A stretch of DNA of 64,000 nt from Mariniblastus sp. (GCA_022447555.1 JAKVBF010000014.1:21170-85169), one strand, 5' to 3'. Shown: positions 53,062 to 64,000, counted from the stretch's first letter. The notes: generated by a model from the letters alone, not told the origin. Numbers and translations: made by a program.

Positions 53062-53484
53062 TCATTTGCCAATCGCGTCCTTCGCGTCTGCGGTACGTAT
53101 CAAATTGGCCCGTCCAATGAACGCTTCGACGGTTTGAGGTGTTTGGGCCCCTCGCAAGTATCGCCGAATCCACTGTCCCTCTTTTCGCTCGTACATGATC
53201 AACTGCGGCACACCCCGTGAACCGATTAACTTGCGTGCCAAATCTCTCTCTTTGTCCAGGTCGACCGCAGCAAAATTAAAATCTTTGAACGCCTCTTTGG
53301 CCATCAATTTAGGGATCGTCGTTTTTTTCATTCTTTGGCAGGGCGGACACCATTCTGCGGTTACGAGAATCAAGAGTGGCTTGTTTCCCGCTTGGGCTTT
53401 TTCATAAGCGCTCTTGTAATCCGAGGCCCCTCCGTCGGTTACAGCGAACGCGGAAATGGCAATCAATACCGCAGCTAACTTCAT
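53062..53484 (-). CDS. exported thioredoxin-like protein
   Basis: A 140-residue protein with a short signal peptide (LAAVLIAISAFAVTDGGAS) and a thioredoxin fold. The redox site is AEWCPPCQRMKK, i.e. CPPC rather than the CGPC of classical thioredoxins, and the cis-Pro lies in SRGVPQLIMYER. It probably works in the periplasm on disulfide reduction or on a c-type cytochrome pathway, but the partner is unknown. GGGAG precedes the ATG at good spacing. It has its own terminator. Confidence 0.88.
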   Translation of the reverse strand: MKLAAVLIAISAFAVTDGGASDYKSAYEKAQAGNKPLLILVTAEWCPPCQRMKKTTIPKLMAKEAFKDFNFAAVDLDKERDLARKLIGSRGVPQLIMYERKEGQWIRRYLRGAQTPQTVEAFIGRANLIRTADAKDAIGK

Positions 53485-54059
53485 ACTTGATTCTCCCGCA
53501 CCAGTGCCCTAGTGACCCGATTGCTGCCCTTCGGACTCTTTGTTGAGAGACGGCGATGTTTTATGCGGTCAGACAGGGCAAACTTGGAGTTGAAAAGGAA
53601 TACCGCCCACTCTCCTTTTTCGATATCGACCATACAAACTCATTGCATTGCCGGTTTTCAAACGATGCCGAAAAGTATTTCGCTGAGAATCGTCGATTCT
53701 GCTAAACGATTCCGGATTTGCGGATAGCCGAGTCAACTTTATGTTCTTCCGCCCCGGGGCCTGCAATTTAATTTCCACCGAGGTAGCCAGCAAAACATTC
53801 CTTGGCAAGATCCAAAGGGGCCGGGAGGGATGTAACGATCAAGGCGATTTCCCCGAAAATAGCGGTTTTAAAGTGGTTTAAACGAGGGCCAAACCACGCT
53901 CGCTGACCTTTTAACTGGCGAGAGAATTGGAAACATCAGAAAAATTCCGTTTTCGTTTTTTGCCGTTTTGTTTTGGAACCATTGGTATAATTTCCGAGTC
54001 GATTTCGTTCTTTGGACGACCTCGGTTTTGTAACATTTAATGACGGTCATATACGTTTC
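53485..54059. other. 575-bp gap, promoter region without a supported gene
   Basis: The frames on both strands here (for example 53512-53727 plus and 53569-53808 minus) overlap one another and lack family features. The final part is AT-rich and carries an extended -10 promoter element, listed separately. The rest shows no hairpin with a T run and no obvious RNA gene. Confidence 0.45.
53983..53991 (+). promoter_or_regulatory. likely extended -10 promoter for the Gfo/Idh/MocA gene
   Basis: The element TGGTATAAT combines an extended TGn with a perfect -10 hexamer in an AT-rich stretch about 70 bp upstream of the ATG. A weak TTGCCG lies about 20 bp further up. No transcript data support it. Confidence 0.5.
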
Positions 54060-55082
54060 ATGAAATTACGAGTTGGTCTGGTTGGTCTCGGAGATCTTTG
54101 GCAATCTCGCCATCGTCCCGCGCTGCGCGCCCTGTCGGATCGTTTCGAAGTCAAAGCAATCTGCTGTGAGGTAGCCGAAAAAGCCAAGCTTGTAGCTTCT
54201 GAATTTTCCGCGGTACCCATGGATGGCTTTCGAGCCATGATTGAGCGAGAGGACATTGATGCCATGCTGGCCCTCGCGCCCGACTGGGCTGGCCCCTTAC
54301 CGATCATGGCCGCCTGCGAGGCGGGTAAGGCGGTCTACAGCGCTGCGGCATTGGACATTTCTCCCGATCAGGCCAAGGATATTCGCAATCGAGTCGATGC
54401 GTCCGGTATTGCTTTCATGGCCGAGTTACCAAGACGATTCGCTCCGGCCACGCTACGCTTAAAGGAGTTGATTGCAACTCGACTCGGCCGACCTCGAATT
54501 CTTTTCTGCCACGAACGATTACCCGTAGAAGGGCAAGCGGATCGGCTAAGGCGAGGAGACTACTGCCCCTTGGTATGGCGACACGTCATGGAACTGGTGG
54601 ACTGGTGCCGGTATTTGGTAGACGTGCCACCGCAAACCGTCTTAAGCGCATCTCACGAGTCCCCCTCAAACGACGGCCAAGCCTTCTACCAAATGGTCAG
54701 TCTCGATTTCCCACCCAATCCAACCGATGGCATTCGACCTCTTGCTCAACTGAGTCTGGGACACTACATCCCTACCAAGTGGAAAGACGCTTTGGCATTT
54801 CGCAGGCCGGCCTCCATTCAAGTCTGTTGCGAACGGGGCATGGCGTTCATTGACCTACCCAACAGTTTGATTTGGTTCGACGACGCGGGTCAACACACAG
54901 AATCACTGGAGTCCGAACGCACCGTGGGCGAACAGATGTTGATACAATTCCACCGATCGGTCACCAGCCTAGTCCGCAACCGCTCCGATTTAACCGATGC
55001 CTATCGGGCCATGCAAGTCGTGTTGAGTGCCAATGAAAGTGCCCGAACAGGGCAAAGAATTTCATTGAATCATGAAGATTAG
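54060..55082 (+). CDS. Gfo/Idh/MocA family oxidoreductase
   Basis: A 340-residue NAD(P)-dependent sugar-type dehydrogenase. The N-terminal Rossmann fold shows VGLVGLGDLWQSRHRPAL, where the family GxGxxG is G-L-G-D-L-W. A block with AACEAGKAVYSAAAL replaces the usual EKPL/EKP lysine motif (family: A-x-x-x-GKHVxxEKP), so the catalytic Lys appears to be missing. ELPRRFAPATLRLKELI starts the substrate domain. The ATG at 54060 gives MKLRVGLVG. Loss of the EKP lysine suggests altered chemistry or a non-catalytic role. It stands alone between a divergent and a convergent gene. Confidence 0.85.
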   Translation: MKLRVGLVGLGDLWQSRHRPALRALSDRFEVKAICCEVAEKAKLVASEFSAVPMDGFRAMIEREDIDAMLALAPDWAGPLPIMAACEAGKAVYSAAALDISPDQAKDIRNRVDASGIAFMAELPRRFAPATLRLKELIATRLGRPRILFCHERLPVEGQADRLRRGDYCPLVWRHVMELVDWCRYLVDVPPQTVLSASHESPSNDGQAFYQMVSLDFPPNPTDGIRPLAQLSLGHYIPTKWKDALAFRRPASIQVCCERGMAFIDLPNSLIWFDDAGQHTESLESERTVGEQMLIQFHRSVTSLVRNRSDLTDAYRAMQVVLSANESARTGQRISLNHED

Positions 55083-55181
55083 ATACGCCCTCGGAAATAG
55101 AAGTGCGAGCGATTGGCCATTGCTTCCAAATTTGCATTCGGTTGCCATTCAAGTGACGGCAGGCAGAACCGAGGCCATGAG

Positions 55182-58100
55182 CTAGCCTGCCGAGGATTCA
55201 CCTGGATGGTCATGCCCCGATTTTAAATCGCGAAAGCTATCGGGATGCACATCGTAGATAGGCTTAGTCGATGGAACGTCATCGTCATAGGAGTCATCCT
55301 CATGAGATAAAACGCGAATGCCACCTACGTCGGCTGAATCGACATCGGCTTCGCCAGAGGAGCCCAATGCTTCGATTTCTTCATCTGTCAGTTCTTTGCC
55401 AAAATACTTACCCAAAGGCCCTGCCAACAGCGCCGGCAAAAAGATTAAGTCCCCAACAAGTGCCGCCACCAATAGAAACAGCATCAACACGCCAAACGCC
55501 TGAGTCGGTGTGAACGTACTCAATGCAAATGCAGACAACCCCAAACCGCCAATCAATGTTGTTTGGGTCATCGCCGTAGCGACGCGATCATAAGACAAGC
55601 GAATCGCATCGACTCGCCGCAATCCTTGAGCAAGTCCTTTACGATACCAGTTCAAAAAGTGAATGGTGTCGTCAACGGCGACTCCCATAGCGACGCTAGC
55701 CGTCATCATCGATCCAATATCAACCTTACGTCCAAGATGCCCTAACGCACCAAAAACAATCAGGACAGGGAAAATATTAGGCAACATCGACAATGCCCCA
55801 CCACGCAGGTTGAACGCATTCGTCGGAGTCAAGGGTCGACGCCAGTTTCTCAGTAAGAGCATCATGACGAATGCAATCATCACAAATGCTAGGGCAATAC
55901 TATTAACCAGACTTCTCAACAACTGGTTTTGGGCTTTATAAACAATCGGAATAATTCCCGTGTAAATAGTGGCCACATCTGAATCGCCACCTTTCCGTTT
56001 ATTCTGCATCGCAGTCAACTGGTCCGGAAGCACCTTCTTAGTCTCGGGATCGATCTTAAATTCATGCTCGCGACAATCGACAAAATTACCTGCATTGGCC
56101 TTTATAAAATCGATGTCAAATAGTTCGTCATCTTCAATGACCACCACGCAATCCTGAGCCTCGATAAACTCTTTTAACTTTTCTTTAGTCGGAAAACTTT
56201 TGCGACCTTCGCCAAAATCATTTGGATCAATCCAGCGATACGACTTGGCGCTTTTCTTGCCTTCCTTCGTATCACGATTCACATAACCGCGATTCTCCAT
56301 CAAATCCTGCAATGTATCTGAAAAAATAAACGTCTGATCCACTAGCTCTGAAATATCCTTCGTCTGATCCACCATCGTGCTCATTTCATCACGAAGGTTA
56401 TCGGGATTCCGGCCAAAGACCAAAATGGTGCCCTCGGAAAGACTATCTTGACCCTTATTCTTTTGAATGGATTCAAGAATCAGATTCCGCTGCATGTAAG
56501 CCGTCATGATCGGTTCAACCACCGACTTTATATCCGCCACGAACTGGCCATAATCAACGTCATTCAAAGCGGCCAAACGCAAACTAATTCGCCACATTTC
56601 GCGGCCAAAGATCTCAGGATCCGACTTGTCGGCCATCGCTTCCAGGTAATCCAAGTTAGACTTCCCCGCAACCGCAAGGAAATCCTCTTCCAACATCTCA
56701 GGATACTTAGTCTGCAACTGAGCATTGAACCGATAGCGGGGATTGTTTAGCGTCTCGATCGCGTTCCCAAAACCAGGATCCACTTGCGTGTCGACAAACT
56801 GCAATGGAGCGAACACATCCGTTGACATTCCAGGACCAACGTAATCTAGTCCATCGGGTCCAAAAAATCGTTCCAACTGAGTACGAACTCTTGCCGACAA
56901 CTCCATTCTTTCGAGAACCGAATACTTCAAATCATATTCCAACTCGTCATAATCAAACTCAAACTCTTCGTCACTTTCCGGAATGGGCTGGCCAGCTGCC
57001 AACAACTCCGCTTTTTGTTCGGCCTTCGCTTTTTCACGCTGCTTATCCAGCCAAGCTTCCTTCTGAGAGTCTTCATCTATACAAACGACCAACTCCATCG
57101 GGACCAACTTGCCGAGGTTGGACTCCATCCAACGATAGTCTTCCAAAATCTCCGAGTTGGAATCAAACAGCTTCAACAAATGGACCGAGGTCTCCACTCG
57201 CGAAATACCATAAGCGAAAAAACACATGACGATTAGCGAGGTCACGACAACCACGACATGGTGGCCAATCACCCATTCGCCAATTCGCTGCCATACTCGA
57301 CCGACGACCGCTGCCAAACCAGTGCGCTCGTGCTTCTTCGATTTCTCTTCTTTTTTGTATCCGGGTGGCCAAATTGTCAGAGCGGCAGGCAAGAAAGTAA
57401 ACAACAACGTGACGGTTGCCATCGTCGCAATGGCGGAGAAAAAACCGAATTTTTGAATCGGCGTCAGATTGCTCGTACAGAGGGAAACCAACCCAAGTCC
57501 GGTCGTGAAAGCTGCCAAAGTACAGGGAAACCAGCCATACTTGACGGCTATTTCAGCAGCCATCTTGGGACCACTTTCATGGCACGCATCACGATAGTAA
57601 TTGACAATGTGGACTGCCCCCGACAGCCCGAGTACATAAACCAGTGACGGCATGGACATCAAAATGGCATCCAAAGTACTGCCAGCAAACCAGACGTAAG
57701 ACAAGCTTGAAATGGCAGCTACACCTCCGACAAAAAACAGCATCATCGTGACGGGGATGGAGCGAAAACTAGCATAGGCTAAGCCGACACCGATGATCAG
57801 TGAGAGGCTTACCAATCGCAAGAGGGTGCTCGTACCCTCTTCATCAATTGCTACGTTATCGCGAGGCGGTCCCCCCAAGTGCAAGTTCTCAGGATCGATT
57901 CCACACTCCCCCGTGGCTAATTCTAAAATACGGCCTCTCGGCTTGCCCAAGATTGGGCGTCCGACGGCGCGATCCATTTCGGCCAGGACCGGTTCATTGA
58001 GCGTTACAATAATGCAGGTCTGTCTGGCAGGAGCCTCCAAATCCAACGCCTCTTCCCAAAGCCGATACCAAATCTCCAACTTGTCGCTGGGTGGGGCGAC

Positions 58101-59117
58101 CAACAACCGGTCGAAATCGTTGTCATACCGATCCGCAACTTCAACTTCGATGAACTTTTCAAACAAATTGCGGTAGTGGTCTGTGGACCTCAAAATGGAC
58201 AACTTGGCTGGGTCATCCACATGTTGCAAGAGAGATTCGAAAGTCCACTTAAATGTCTCTTTAGGGGTCGGCCCAAATAACGCACCTGTCAGACGATTGT
58301 GTGCTTCAATCTTTGCTTTAACGGTCGACTCGTCACCCTCATCAAACATTCCGATACGAATGGTACCATTAGGCCCTGCCATCTTTTCAAAAATATCAGG
58401 CCCAGTCGTGACCGATTTAAATGGCCGAGCGCAAAGTTTTTGCGGATCACTGTAATACGGATTCTCAAGACCCTTTTCATCATCCGGCGGCTCACCAAAT
58501 GTATCAATGTAGGTACCTGTTACCAGGTTGCGTCCTTGGAAAGACCGCTCCAAAGCTCGCTTAGCACCATGGATAATGTTATTTTGGCCGTCCCAACGAT
58601 ACAGCTCACCGTCTCGATTAACCCAATACCATTGCCCCTTTCGGCCCAACAGCCACTTCTCTCGCTGCTGCCCCCAAGTTTCATGGTAATTTCCGGTATA
58701 CATCAAACCAAGATCGTCACCCTTGCGATGAGCCCGTAATTCTTCGATCTGTTTGGACTCGCGAAGCGTGGGTTCGTACTCGAGAGATTCTTCTCTCAGT
58801 TTACGAACCAAGTTGGTATAAACTTGGTCACCCTCGTGACACCATGGACCGCTGATCACTACAAATTGGTCACCAAAAAAGTACTTGCGAAACTCTCTTA
58901 GCTCTTTGGTCTCTTCGTAATCGGCTGGCAACCAGTCGGCCACGTTATTCTGCATGCTCTGGACCGCCATTCGAGCCCCGCGAAGAGCGAATGGCAAAAG
59001 AAAACAAACCATGCATAAAATTAGCATGGCGTACGTTCCAAACAACGGAATCCGTTTTGAGAAAAATGGTCGTACTTTAATAGCTAAGCGCCTGTATTTG
59101 AGGATTGGCAACGTCAA
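55182..59117 (-). CDS. RND superfamily (MMPL-type) exporter
   Basis: A 1,311-residue membrane protein with the duplicated RND plan: a first helix (YAMLILCMVCFLLPFALRG), a large periplasmic domain to about 430, six helices (about 440-640, e.g. PSLVYVLGLSGAVHIVNYYR), a second periplasmic domain rich in charged residues (about 670-1080), and five more helices including TASVAMGVAVDDTIHFLNWY. This last block, with GVAVDD and HF, is the hallmark of the family, also called HAE3 or Patched-like. Cargo may be lipids or hopanoids, but that is inference. The start is uncertain, as TTG at 59117 lacks a clear site. Confidence 0.87.
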   Translation of the reverse strand: MTLPILKYRRLAIKVRPFFSKRIPLFGTYAMLILCMVCFLLPFALRGARMAVQSMQNNVADWLPADYEETKELREFRKYFFGDQFVVISGPWCHEGDQVYTNLVRKLREESLEYEPTLRESKQIEELRAHRKGDDLGLMYTGNYHETWGQQREKWLLGRKGQWYWVNRDGELYRWDGQNNIIHGAKRALERSFQGRNLVTGTYIDTFGEPPDDEKGLENPYYSDPQKLCARPFKSVTTGPDIFEKMAGPNGTIRIGMFDEGDESTVKAKIEAHNRLTGALFGPTPKETFKWTFESLLQHVDDPAKLSILRSTDHYRNLFEKFIEVEVADRYDNDFDRLLVAPPSDKLEIWYRLWEEALDLEAPARQTCIIVTLNEPVLAEMDRAVGRPILGKPRGRILELATGECGIDPENLHLGGPPRDNVAIDEEGTSTLLRLVSLSLIIGVGLAYASFRSIPVTMMLFFVGGVAAISSLSYVWFAGSTLDAILMSMPSLVYVLGLSGAVHIVNYYRDACHESGPKMAAEIAVKYGWFPCTLAAFTTGLGLVSLCTSNLTPIQKFGFFSAIATMATVTLLFTFLPAALTIWPPGYKKEEKSKKHERTGLAAVVGRVWQRIGEWVIGHHVVVVVTSLIVMCFFAYGISRVETSVHLLKLFDSNSEILEDYRWMESNLGKLVPMELVVCIDEDSQKEAWLDKQREKAKAEQKAELLAAGQPIPESDEEFEFDYDELEYDLKYSVLERMELSARVRTQLERFFGPDGLDYVGPGMSTDVFAPLQFVDTQVDPGFGNAIETLNNPRYRFNAQLQTKYPEMLEEDFLAVAGKSNLDYLEAMADKSDPEIFGREMWRISLRLAALNDVDYGQFVADIKSVVEPIMTAYMQRNLILESIQKNKGQDSLSEGTILVFGRNPDNLRDEMSTMVDQTKDISELVDQTFIFSDTLQDLMENRGYVNRDTKEGKKSAKSYRWIDPNDFGEGRKSFPTKEKLKEFIEAQDCVVVIEDDELFDIDFIKANAGNFVDCREHEFKIDPETKKVLPDQLTAMQNKRKGGDSDVATIYTGIIPIVYKAQNQLLRSLVNSIALAFVMIAFVMMLLLRNWRRPLTPTNAFNLRGGALSMLPNIFPVLIVFGALGHLGRKVDIGSMMTASVAMGVAVDDTIHFLNWYRKGLAQGLRRVDAIRLSYDRVATAMTQTTLIGGLGLSAFALSTFTPTQAFGVLMLFLLVAALVGDLIFLPALLAGPLGKYFGKELTDEEIEALGSSGEADVDSADVGGIRVLSHEDDSYDDDVPSTKPIYDVHPDSFRDLKSGHDHPGESSAG

Positions 59118-59329
59118 ACAAGTGCTATTTCAAACGAATAGGAACTACAGCCGGGTGTAAGTTGATAATCGCAAGAATGGATAGCAACCGCGCGGTTGGT
59201 ATGGGAAGCAAATTCGTTTTGAGACAACTTTGCTCTTTGGTTGAGGTTACCGATCTGGCGAAAAGAAGTCCATGTCAAACTAACGCTAAAATAGGTAGTT
59301 TAGTTGGCAGCTTTGTTAAAATCCGTTGA

Positions 59330-60193
59330 TTATAACGACAGGGCAATCAACGGCTCGACAAATTCCTTTAGCGTATGGAATTGCATTCCGAATTCACTTT
59401 TGGGTGCAAAAGCAAAGAGGTAAGAAATGAGACCAATGAAAATCGCGCTGCAAAGAACGATCGTAGGCAGTAACAGCCCTCGCTGCATGAACCCAAAGAT
59501 GATGCAATAAAGTCCACCTGTGCAGACGCAAATAACCCCTTGAACCGGTTTTGCGATGAAAGCGATCAGGGTTATCCAACTCACACAAAGCACGTAAAGA
59601 CCTATCGAGGCGTAAAAACTGATCAGGGCCGAGTCAATTTTGTCCCCTAAAAGGTCCATTAAATAGATGACACCGACGCCCAAGGCCACCAAAACGGCCA
59701 TGATAACCATGCCGGCCAAGGCAACTAAAAAAGAATCGGCGCCGTCGCCAAAATTTTGGCCGACCGCCGTTACGGGCATATCTTCAATTTCTCGTTCTGC
59801 CTTGGCCATGATTTTTTCGGCATCAGACAGCTCTTCGTTTCCGTACGCCTCCTCTTCATCCTCGTAGGACTCGGTCTCCAAACTCAAGCCAGTCGCCATA
59901 TTGAAGCCGCATGCCACGCAAACCACGGCATCGGGCGCGACCTCGATACCACAATTCTCGCAGATAGGCCCCTTGGGAACCGCTTCGACCCCTGCCTCAT
60001 CAAGCAGATCCAACAAAGGATTATGCGCTGCAGCGGTCGTGACCGCCGTTGTTTGGCGTCGCTGAAGTGCCAAGCTTTTACCAGGGACGGTCATTGGATC
60101 ACCACATTTTGGACATTTCACGCGTTTCCCAGCAAATTCATCTTTTGCCTTGAAACTCGTTCCGCAGCTTTCACAGTGAGCTTTGATCGCCAT
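59330..60193 (-). CDS. zinc-ribbon membrane protein (MJ0042-like)
   Basis: A 287-residue protein with two zinc ribbons followed by membrane helices. The first, CESCGTSFKAKDEFAGKRVK ending KCPKCG, is of the MJ0042/planctomycete type. The second is ICENCGIEVAPDAVVCVACG. An acidic linker (ESYEDEEEAYGNEELSDAEK) leads to three or four helices in the last 130 residues (SFLVALAGMVIMAVLVALGV; LYVLCVSWITLIAFIA). Function is unknown. It lies upstream of the RND exporter on the same strand with a gap of 212 bp, so an operon is possible but not shown. Confidence 0.78.
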   Translation of the reverse strand: MAIKAHCESCGTSFKAKDEFAGKRVKCPKCGDPMTVPGKSLALQRRQTTAVTTAAAHNPLLDLLDEAGVEAVPKGPICENCGIEVAPDAVVCVACGFNMATGLSLETESYEDEEEAYGNEELSDAEKIMAKAEREIEDMPVTAVGQNFGDGADSFLVALAGMVIMAVLVALGVGVIYLMDLLGDKIDSALISFYASIGLYVLCVSWITLIAFIAKPVQGVICVCTGGLYCIIFGFMQRGLLLPTIVLCSAIFIGLISYLFAFAPKSEFGMQFHTLKEFVEPLIALSL

Positions 60194-60781
60194 AAATCGG
60201 ATCCTACTAGATTTTTTTCAAAAGATCTTGAAAAGCGTCGGCTTCCAATATCCCAAACCGTAAAACGCCTACTCTATTCTGTTATCCCAGTAATATTTGG
60301 CAACCGCCTATTCGAGCTAAGTCTAAATTGTACGCCCCTCTTTTTAACTAAACCTATCTGTTTGCAATATATTTACGGGTTTTACCGTCCGAAAAATGGC
60401 GGAACAAAATTCGTCTCTGCCATTCTGTCACTATCAAGACCTGATTTCGGCGAGATTCCTAGCGGGCCGAGCTGCCATTCTTGGAGCGGACAAAACTGCA
60501 TCCTTTGGTTGGGGGCTCAATCCGCCGCCATTTTGCCCATCAGTGTCATCGACTCTATTTTTTTATGTGGATGCGAACCCGTTTTTACTGAGTTTAAGTA
60601 AATTTTCAGAGGATTTAAGCCGTTCGCGGTTTTTGGCGCGCGAGTTGCCTTTAAAGGTCCGGTTCGATTTTGCAATGCGCAAAAATGTCAGGGTGCCGGT
60701 GCGGCTTACGGCCGCTGGAACACTGAGAATTAAATATGAAGCTGGAGTCGCTCAGCAGTTTGAGCCCAAGGAGTTCAACCG
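60194..60781. other. long upstream region of groES
   Basis: This 588-bp gap separates the divergent zinc-ribbon gene and groES. I looked for the CIRCE operator (TTAGCACTC, nine bases, GAGTGCTAA) and do not see it. A short inverted repeat TTTTGC-AATGC-GCAAAA lies at 60668-60684, about 100 bp before the groES start, and may be an operator. No supported coding frame is present; one frame runs through into groES out of phase. Confidence 0.4.
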
Positions 60782-62774
<1,993 letters not shown>

Positions 62775-62794
62775 ACCGCGAGCCGAATGAGTTG

Positions 62795-62820
62795 AGTGCT
62801 CCTCTCAAGTGCTCCTCTCA
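62795..62820. repeat. 13-bp tandem duplication after groEL
   Basis: The unit AGTGCTCCTCTCA occurs twice in a row between the groEL stop codon and its terminator. With flanking GTTGAG and CTCAAC it can also form a short hairpin. Confidence 0.75.
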
Positions 62821-62835
62821 ACGTTCCAACGAGAT

Positions 62836-62869
62836 AAAAACGCCGCGCTCACCAAGTGCGGCGTTTTTT
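62836..62869 (+). terminator. rho-independent terminator of the groES-groEL operon
   Basis: An 11-bp stem built from AAAAACGCCGC and GCGGCGTTTTT encloses an eleven-base loop, and the T run continues one base past the stem. It lies about 60 bp after the groEL stop. Confidence 0.92.
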
Positions 62870-63040
62870 ATTTTCCGTAAAAAATTATAAGATCAGCCTT
62901 TGATTCGCCCCACCAAGCGATGAAGCAAAATAACCAATAGACTTTTAAAAACTGGGCACGATAATGAGACGTTGATTCGGTCATCCTCGCAGCTTCTTTG
63001 GGTGAGTCTGCGACTCACACCCTTTCGTTAAAATGATCTT

Positions 63041-63259
63041 ATGGATTCAAGAGATTTATTAGTCGCGTTGATTTCGGCAGGCCTCGGAGCGTCTCTCCAC
63101 TACGCTATCTTGTTCAATCCGAACTGGCTTTTTCGTCTGAGAACGCCTCAGATGTTGGAGCGCAACTTGGGCCGCAAGGGAGCTCGATGGGTCCTCGGAA
63201 CCCTTGCGACGGCACTGATCCTTGTTGGTTTGTATCTGGCTTGGCCCTCATTCTTTTAA
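63041..63259 (+). CDS. small membrane protein of unknown function
   Basis: A 72-residue protein with two hydrophobic segments (LLVALISAGLGASLHYAILF and VLGTLATALILVGLYLAWPS) joined by a basic loop (RLRTPQMLERNLGRKGARW). That loop suggests it faces the cytoplasm. I do not recognise the family. The frame is intact and the residue pattern is that of a real membrane protein. It is convergent with the following gene. Confidence 0.6.
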   Translation: MDSRDLLVALISAGLGASLHYAILFNPNWLFRLRTPQMLERNLGRKGARWVLGTLATALILVGLYLAWPSFF

Positions 63260-63363
63260 GACTCATTAGAAGAGGCTGACAGAACATTCAAGTCCGCCGC
63301 TTGCCCATTGAATCCATATGCAAATCCCGTCGAACCCAACTTCAAATGATGACTGGTTTTCAA

Positions 63364-64000
63364 TCAGAGAGTTGAAAGATAGGCGAAAAGATCAGACCAT
63401 TGCCCATCATCGGCGGTATCCAGCAATCCAGCCGGCATCAATGATTTGGCTGAAGGCCTCCGCTGCTCTATATCCTGCCGATTAATCCGCACGGTTTCAC
63501 CGCTACCGGTTAGCAGCGTAATCCCGTCGACGGATTCATAAATGACCGTACCCTTGAAAACTCGTCCATCGATTGTTTCCACAATCAGCGCACGATAGCG
63601 ATGCGGAACCTGTTCGTCAGGCGAAACAATAGAGCGAAACAGATCACGTCGACTAAACCGTTGGGTGACACCCTCTAGAGGAGGCCCTAAGCGGTTGCCC
63701 TGATCATGGCATTTTGCACACTGCAGTTCCTCAAATACAATTTCCCCGCGGGTCGCATTTCCGGTTTCCCAGTCAATTCCTTGGAGCCTAGAAGACAAAT
63801 CAGCGGTAGCGTACGTGTTCATCAATCGTCCAAATTCCACGGGGTACTTGGACGCCAGTTTCTTACGATACCATTCCAAGGACCCGTCTTGCCTGGCGAC
63901 GCTACCCGTTTTGTAGGCATCTTTCCAAACGCTGAGGCGTTCATCAAACAGATCACCAAACGACTGACGCAAAAAAGCGATTAACTCATCGCGCACCGAA
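63364..64000 (-). CDS. haem-binding domain protein, TIGR02603-like (3' part)
   Basis: Reading leftward from the window edge, the frame is open and ends at 63364, so at least 212 residues are the C-terminal part of a larger protein. A c-type haem site is seen in FEELQCAKCHDQGNRLGPPL. The rest follows the planctomycete/verrucomicrobial haem domain: DLFRSIVSPDEQVPHRYRAL, DGRVFKGTVIYE and PSAKSLMPAGLLD, ending in LFAYLSTL. Such domains usually sit at the end of long exported dehydrogenases or sugar-oxidising proteins. The N-terminal part is outside the window. The GTG at 63996 is probably internal. Confidence 0.85.
   Translation of the reverse strand, partial: SVRDELIAFLRQSFGDLFDERLSVWKDAYKTGSVARQDGSLEWYRKKLASKYPVEFGRLMNTYATADLSSRLQGIDWETGNATRGEIVFEELQCAKCHDQGNRLGPPLEGVTQRFSRRDLFRSIVSPDEQVPHRYRALIVETIDGRVFKGTVIYESVDGITLLTGSGETVRINRQDIEQRRPSAKSLMPAGLLDTADDGQWSDLFAYLSTL

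Noticed and set aside
53512-53808. Overlapping short frames on both strands in the gap after the thioredoxin-like gene
   Set aside because: They overlap each other, have no ribosome-binding sites and no family features; the region is better explained as a promoter region.
55157-55192. Inverted repeat CGGCAGGC/GCCTGCCG between the Gfo-type and RND genes
   Set aside because: The 20-base loop and the overlap with the coding end make a terminator uncertain, and no T run follows, so it is not listed as a feature.
60194-60781. CIRCE operator upstream of groES
   Set aside because: I searched by eye for TTAGCACTC with its inverted partner and found no match; only an unrelated short inverted repeat is present.

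Overview
The window looks like chromosomal DNA of a planctomycete, most likely a marine member of the Pirellulales. This is inferred from gene content: a YdjY-type lipoprotein, a planctomycete/verrucomicrobial-type C-terminal haem domain with a CxxCH site, a LEPR-XLL-like N-terminus on a large exported protein, an MJ0042-like zinc-ribbon membrane protein, a YidC with an extra PDZ-like domain, and a GroEL without the usual GGM tail. Base composition is roughly even, coding density is high, and I see no integrase, transposase, CRISPR array or prophage. It reads as core chromosome rather than an island.

Layout. 1-5.4 kb: the start of a YqgE/AlgH gene, a cysteine dioxygenase facing a sulfite oxidase (cysteine sulfur to sulfate), tsaB, and a tandem pair of calcineurin-like phosphoesterases. 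5.7-11.3 kb: yidC, mnmE and a TPR protein. 11.4-19 kb: an EboB-like TatD hydrolase with a small partner ORF, an exported unknown, a PPP-type phosphatase, mfd and a parvulin isomerase. 19.5-24.4 kb: citrate synthase, a nucleotidyltransferase/GHMP-kinase fusion and a POT transporter closed by a clear terminator. 24.5-28 kb: a YggS gene overlapping a large unknown gene, then the YdjY lipoprotein. 28.2-36.1 kb: hflX, an SDR, lysS, a LolC/LolD-like ABC pair and a Glu/Leu-type dehydrogenase. 36.3-39.7 kb: a small lipoprotein and a Wza-like export protein facing a short leuA. 39.9-41.2 kb: a tRNA-Glu-like gene with an abnormal anticodon arm, then mnmH. 41.2-51.2 kb: a cyclophilin fusion, rlmKL, an FAD amine oxidase-like gene, a QueC-like gene, a WYL regulator and a YifB/ComM ATPase. 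51.4-55.1 kb: HdeD-like protein, TIGR04283-type glycosyltransferase, secreted thioredoxin and a Gfo/Idh/MocA oxidoreductase. 55.2-64 kb: a 1,311-residue RND/MMPL exporter, a zinc-ribbon membrane protein, groES-groEL, a small membrane protein and the 3' part of a haem-domain gene.

Several genes concern translation and tRNA (tsaB, mnmE, hflX, lysS, mnmH, rlmKL, QueC-like, the tRNA), and several concern the envelope (yidC, LolCD, Wza, RND, POT). No single accessory system dominates. The most unusual items are the tRNA-Glu-like gene whose anticodon arm can close into a 7-bp stem with a 5-nt loop, the QueC-like enzyme that has lost three of four zinc cysteines, the nucleotidyltransferase-GHMP fusion, the isolated EboB-like gene, and the YidC-PDZ and LEPR-XLL-cyclophilin architectures. 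Family assignments come from recognised motifs; no database search was run.
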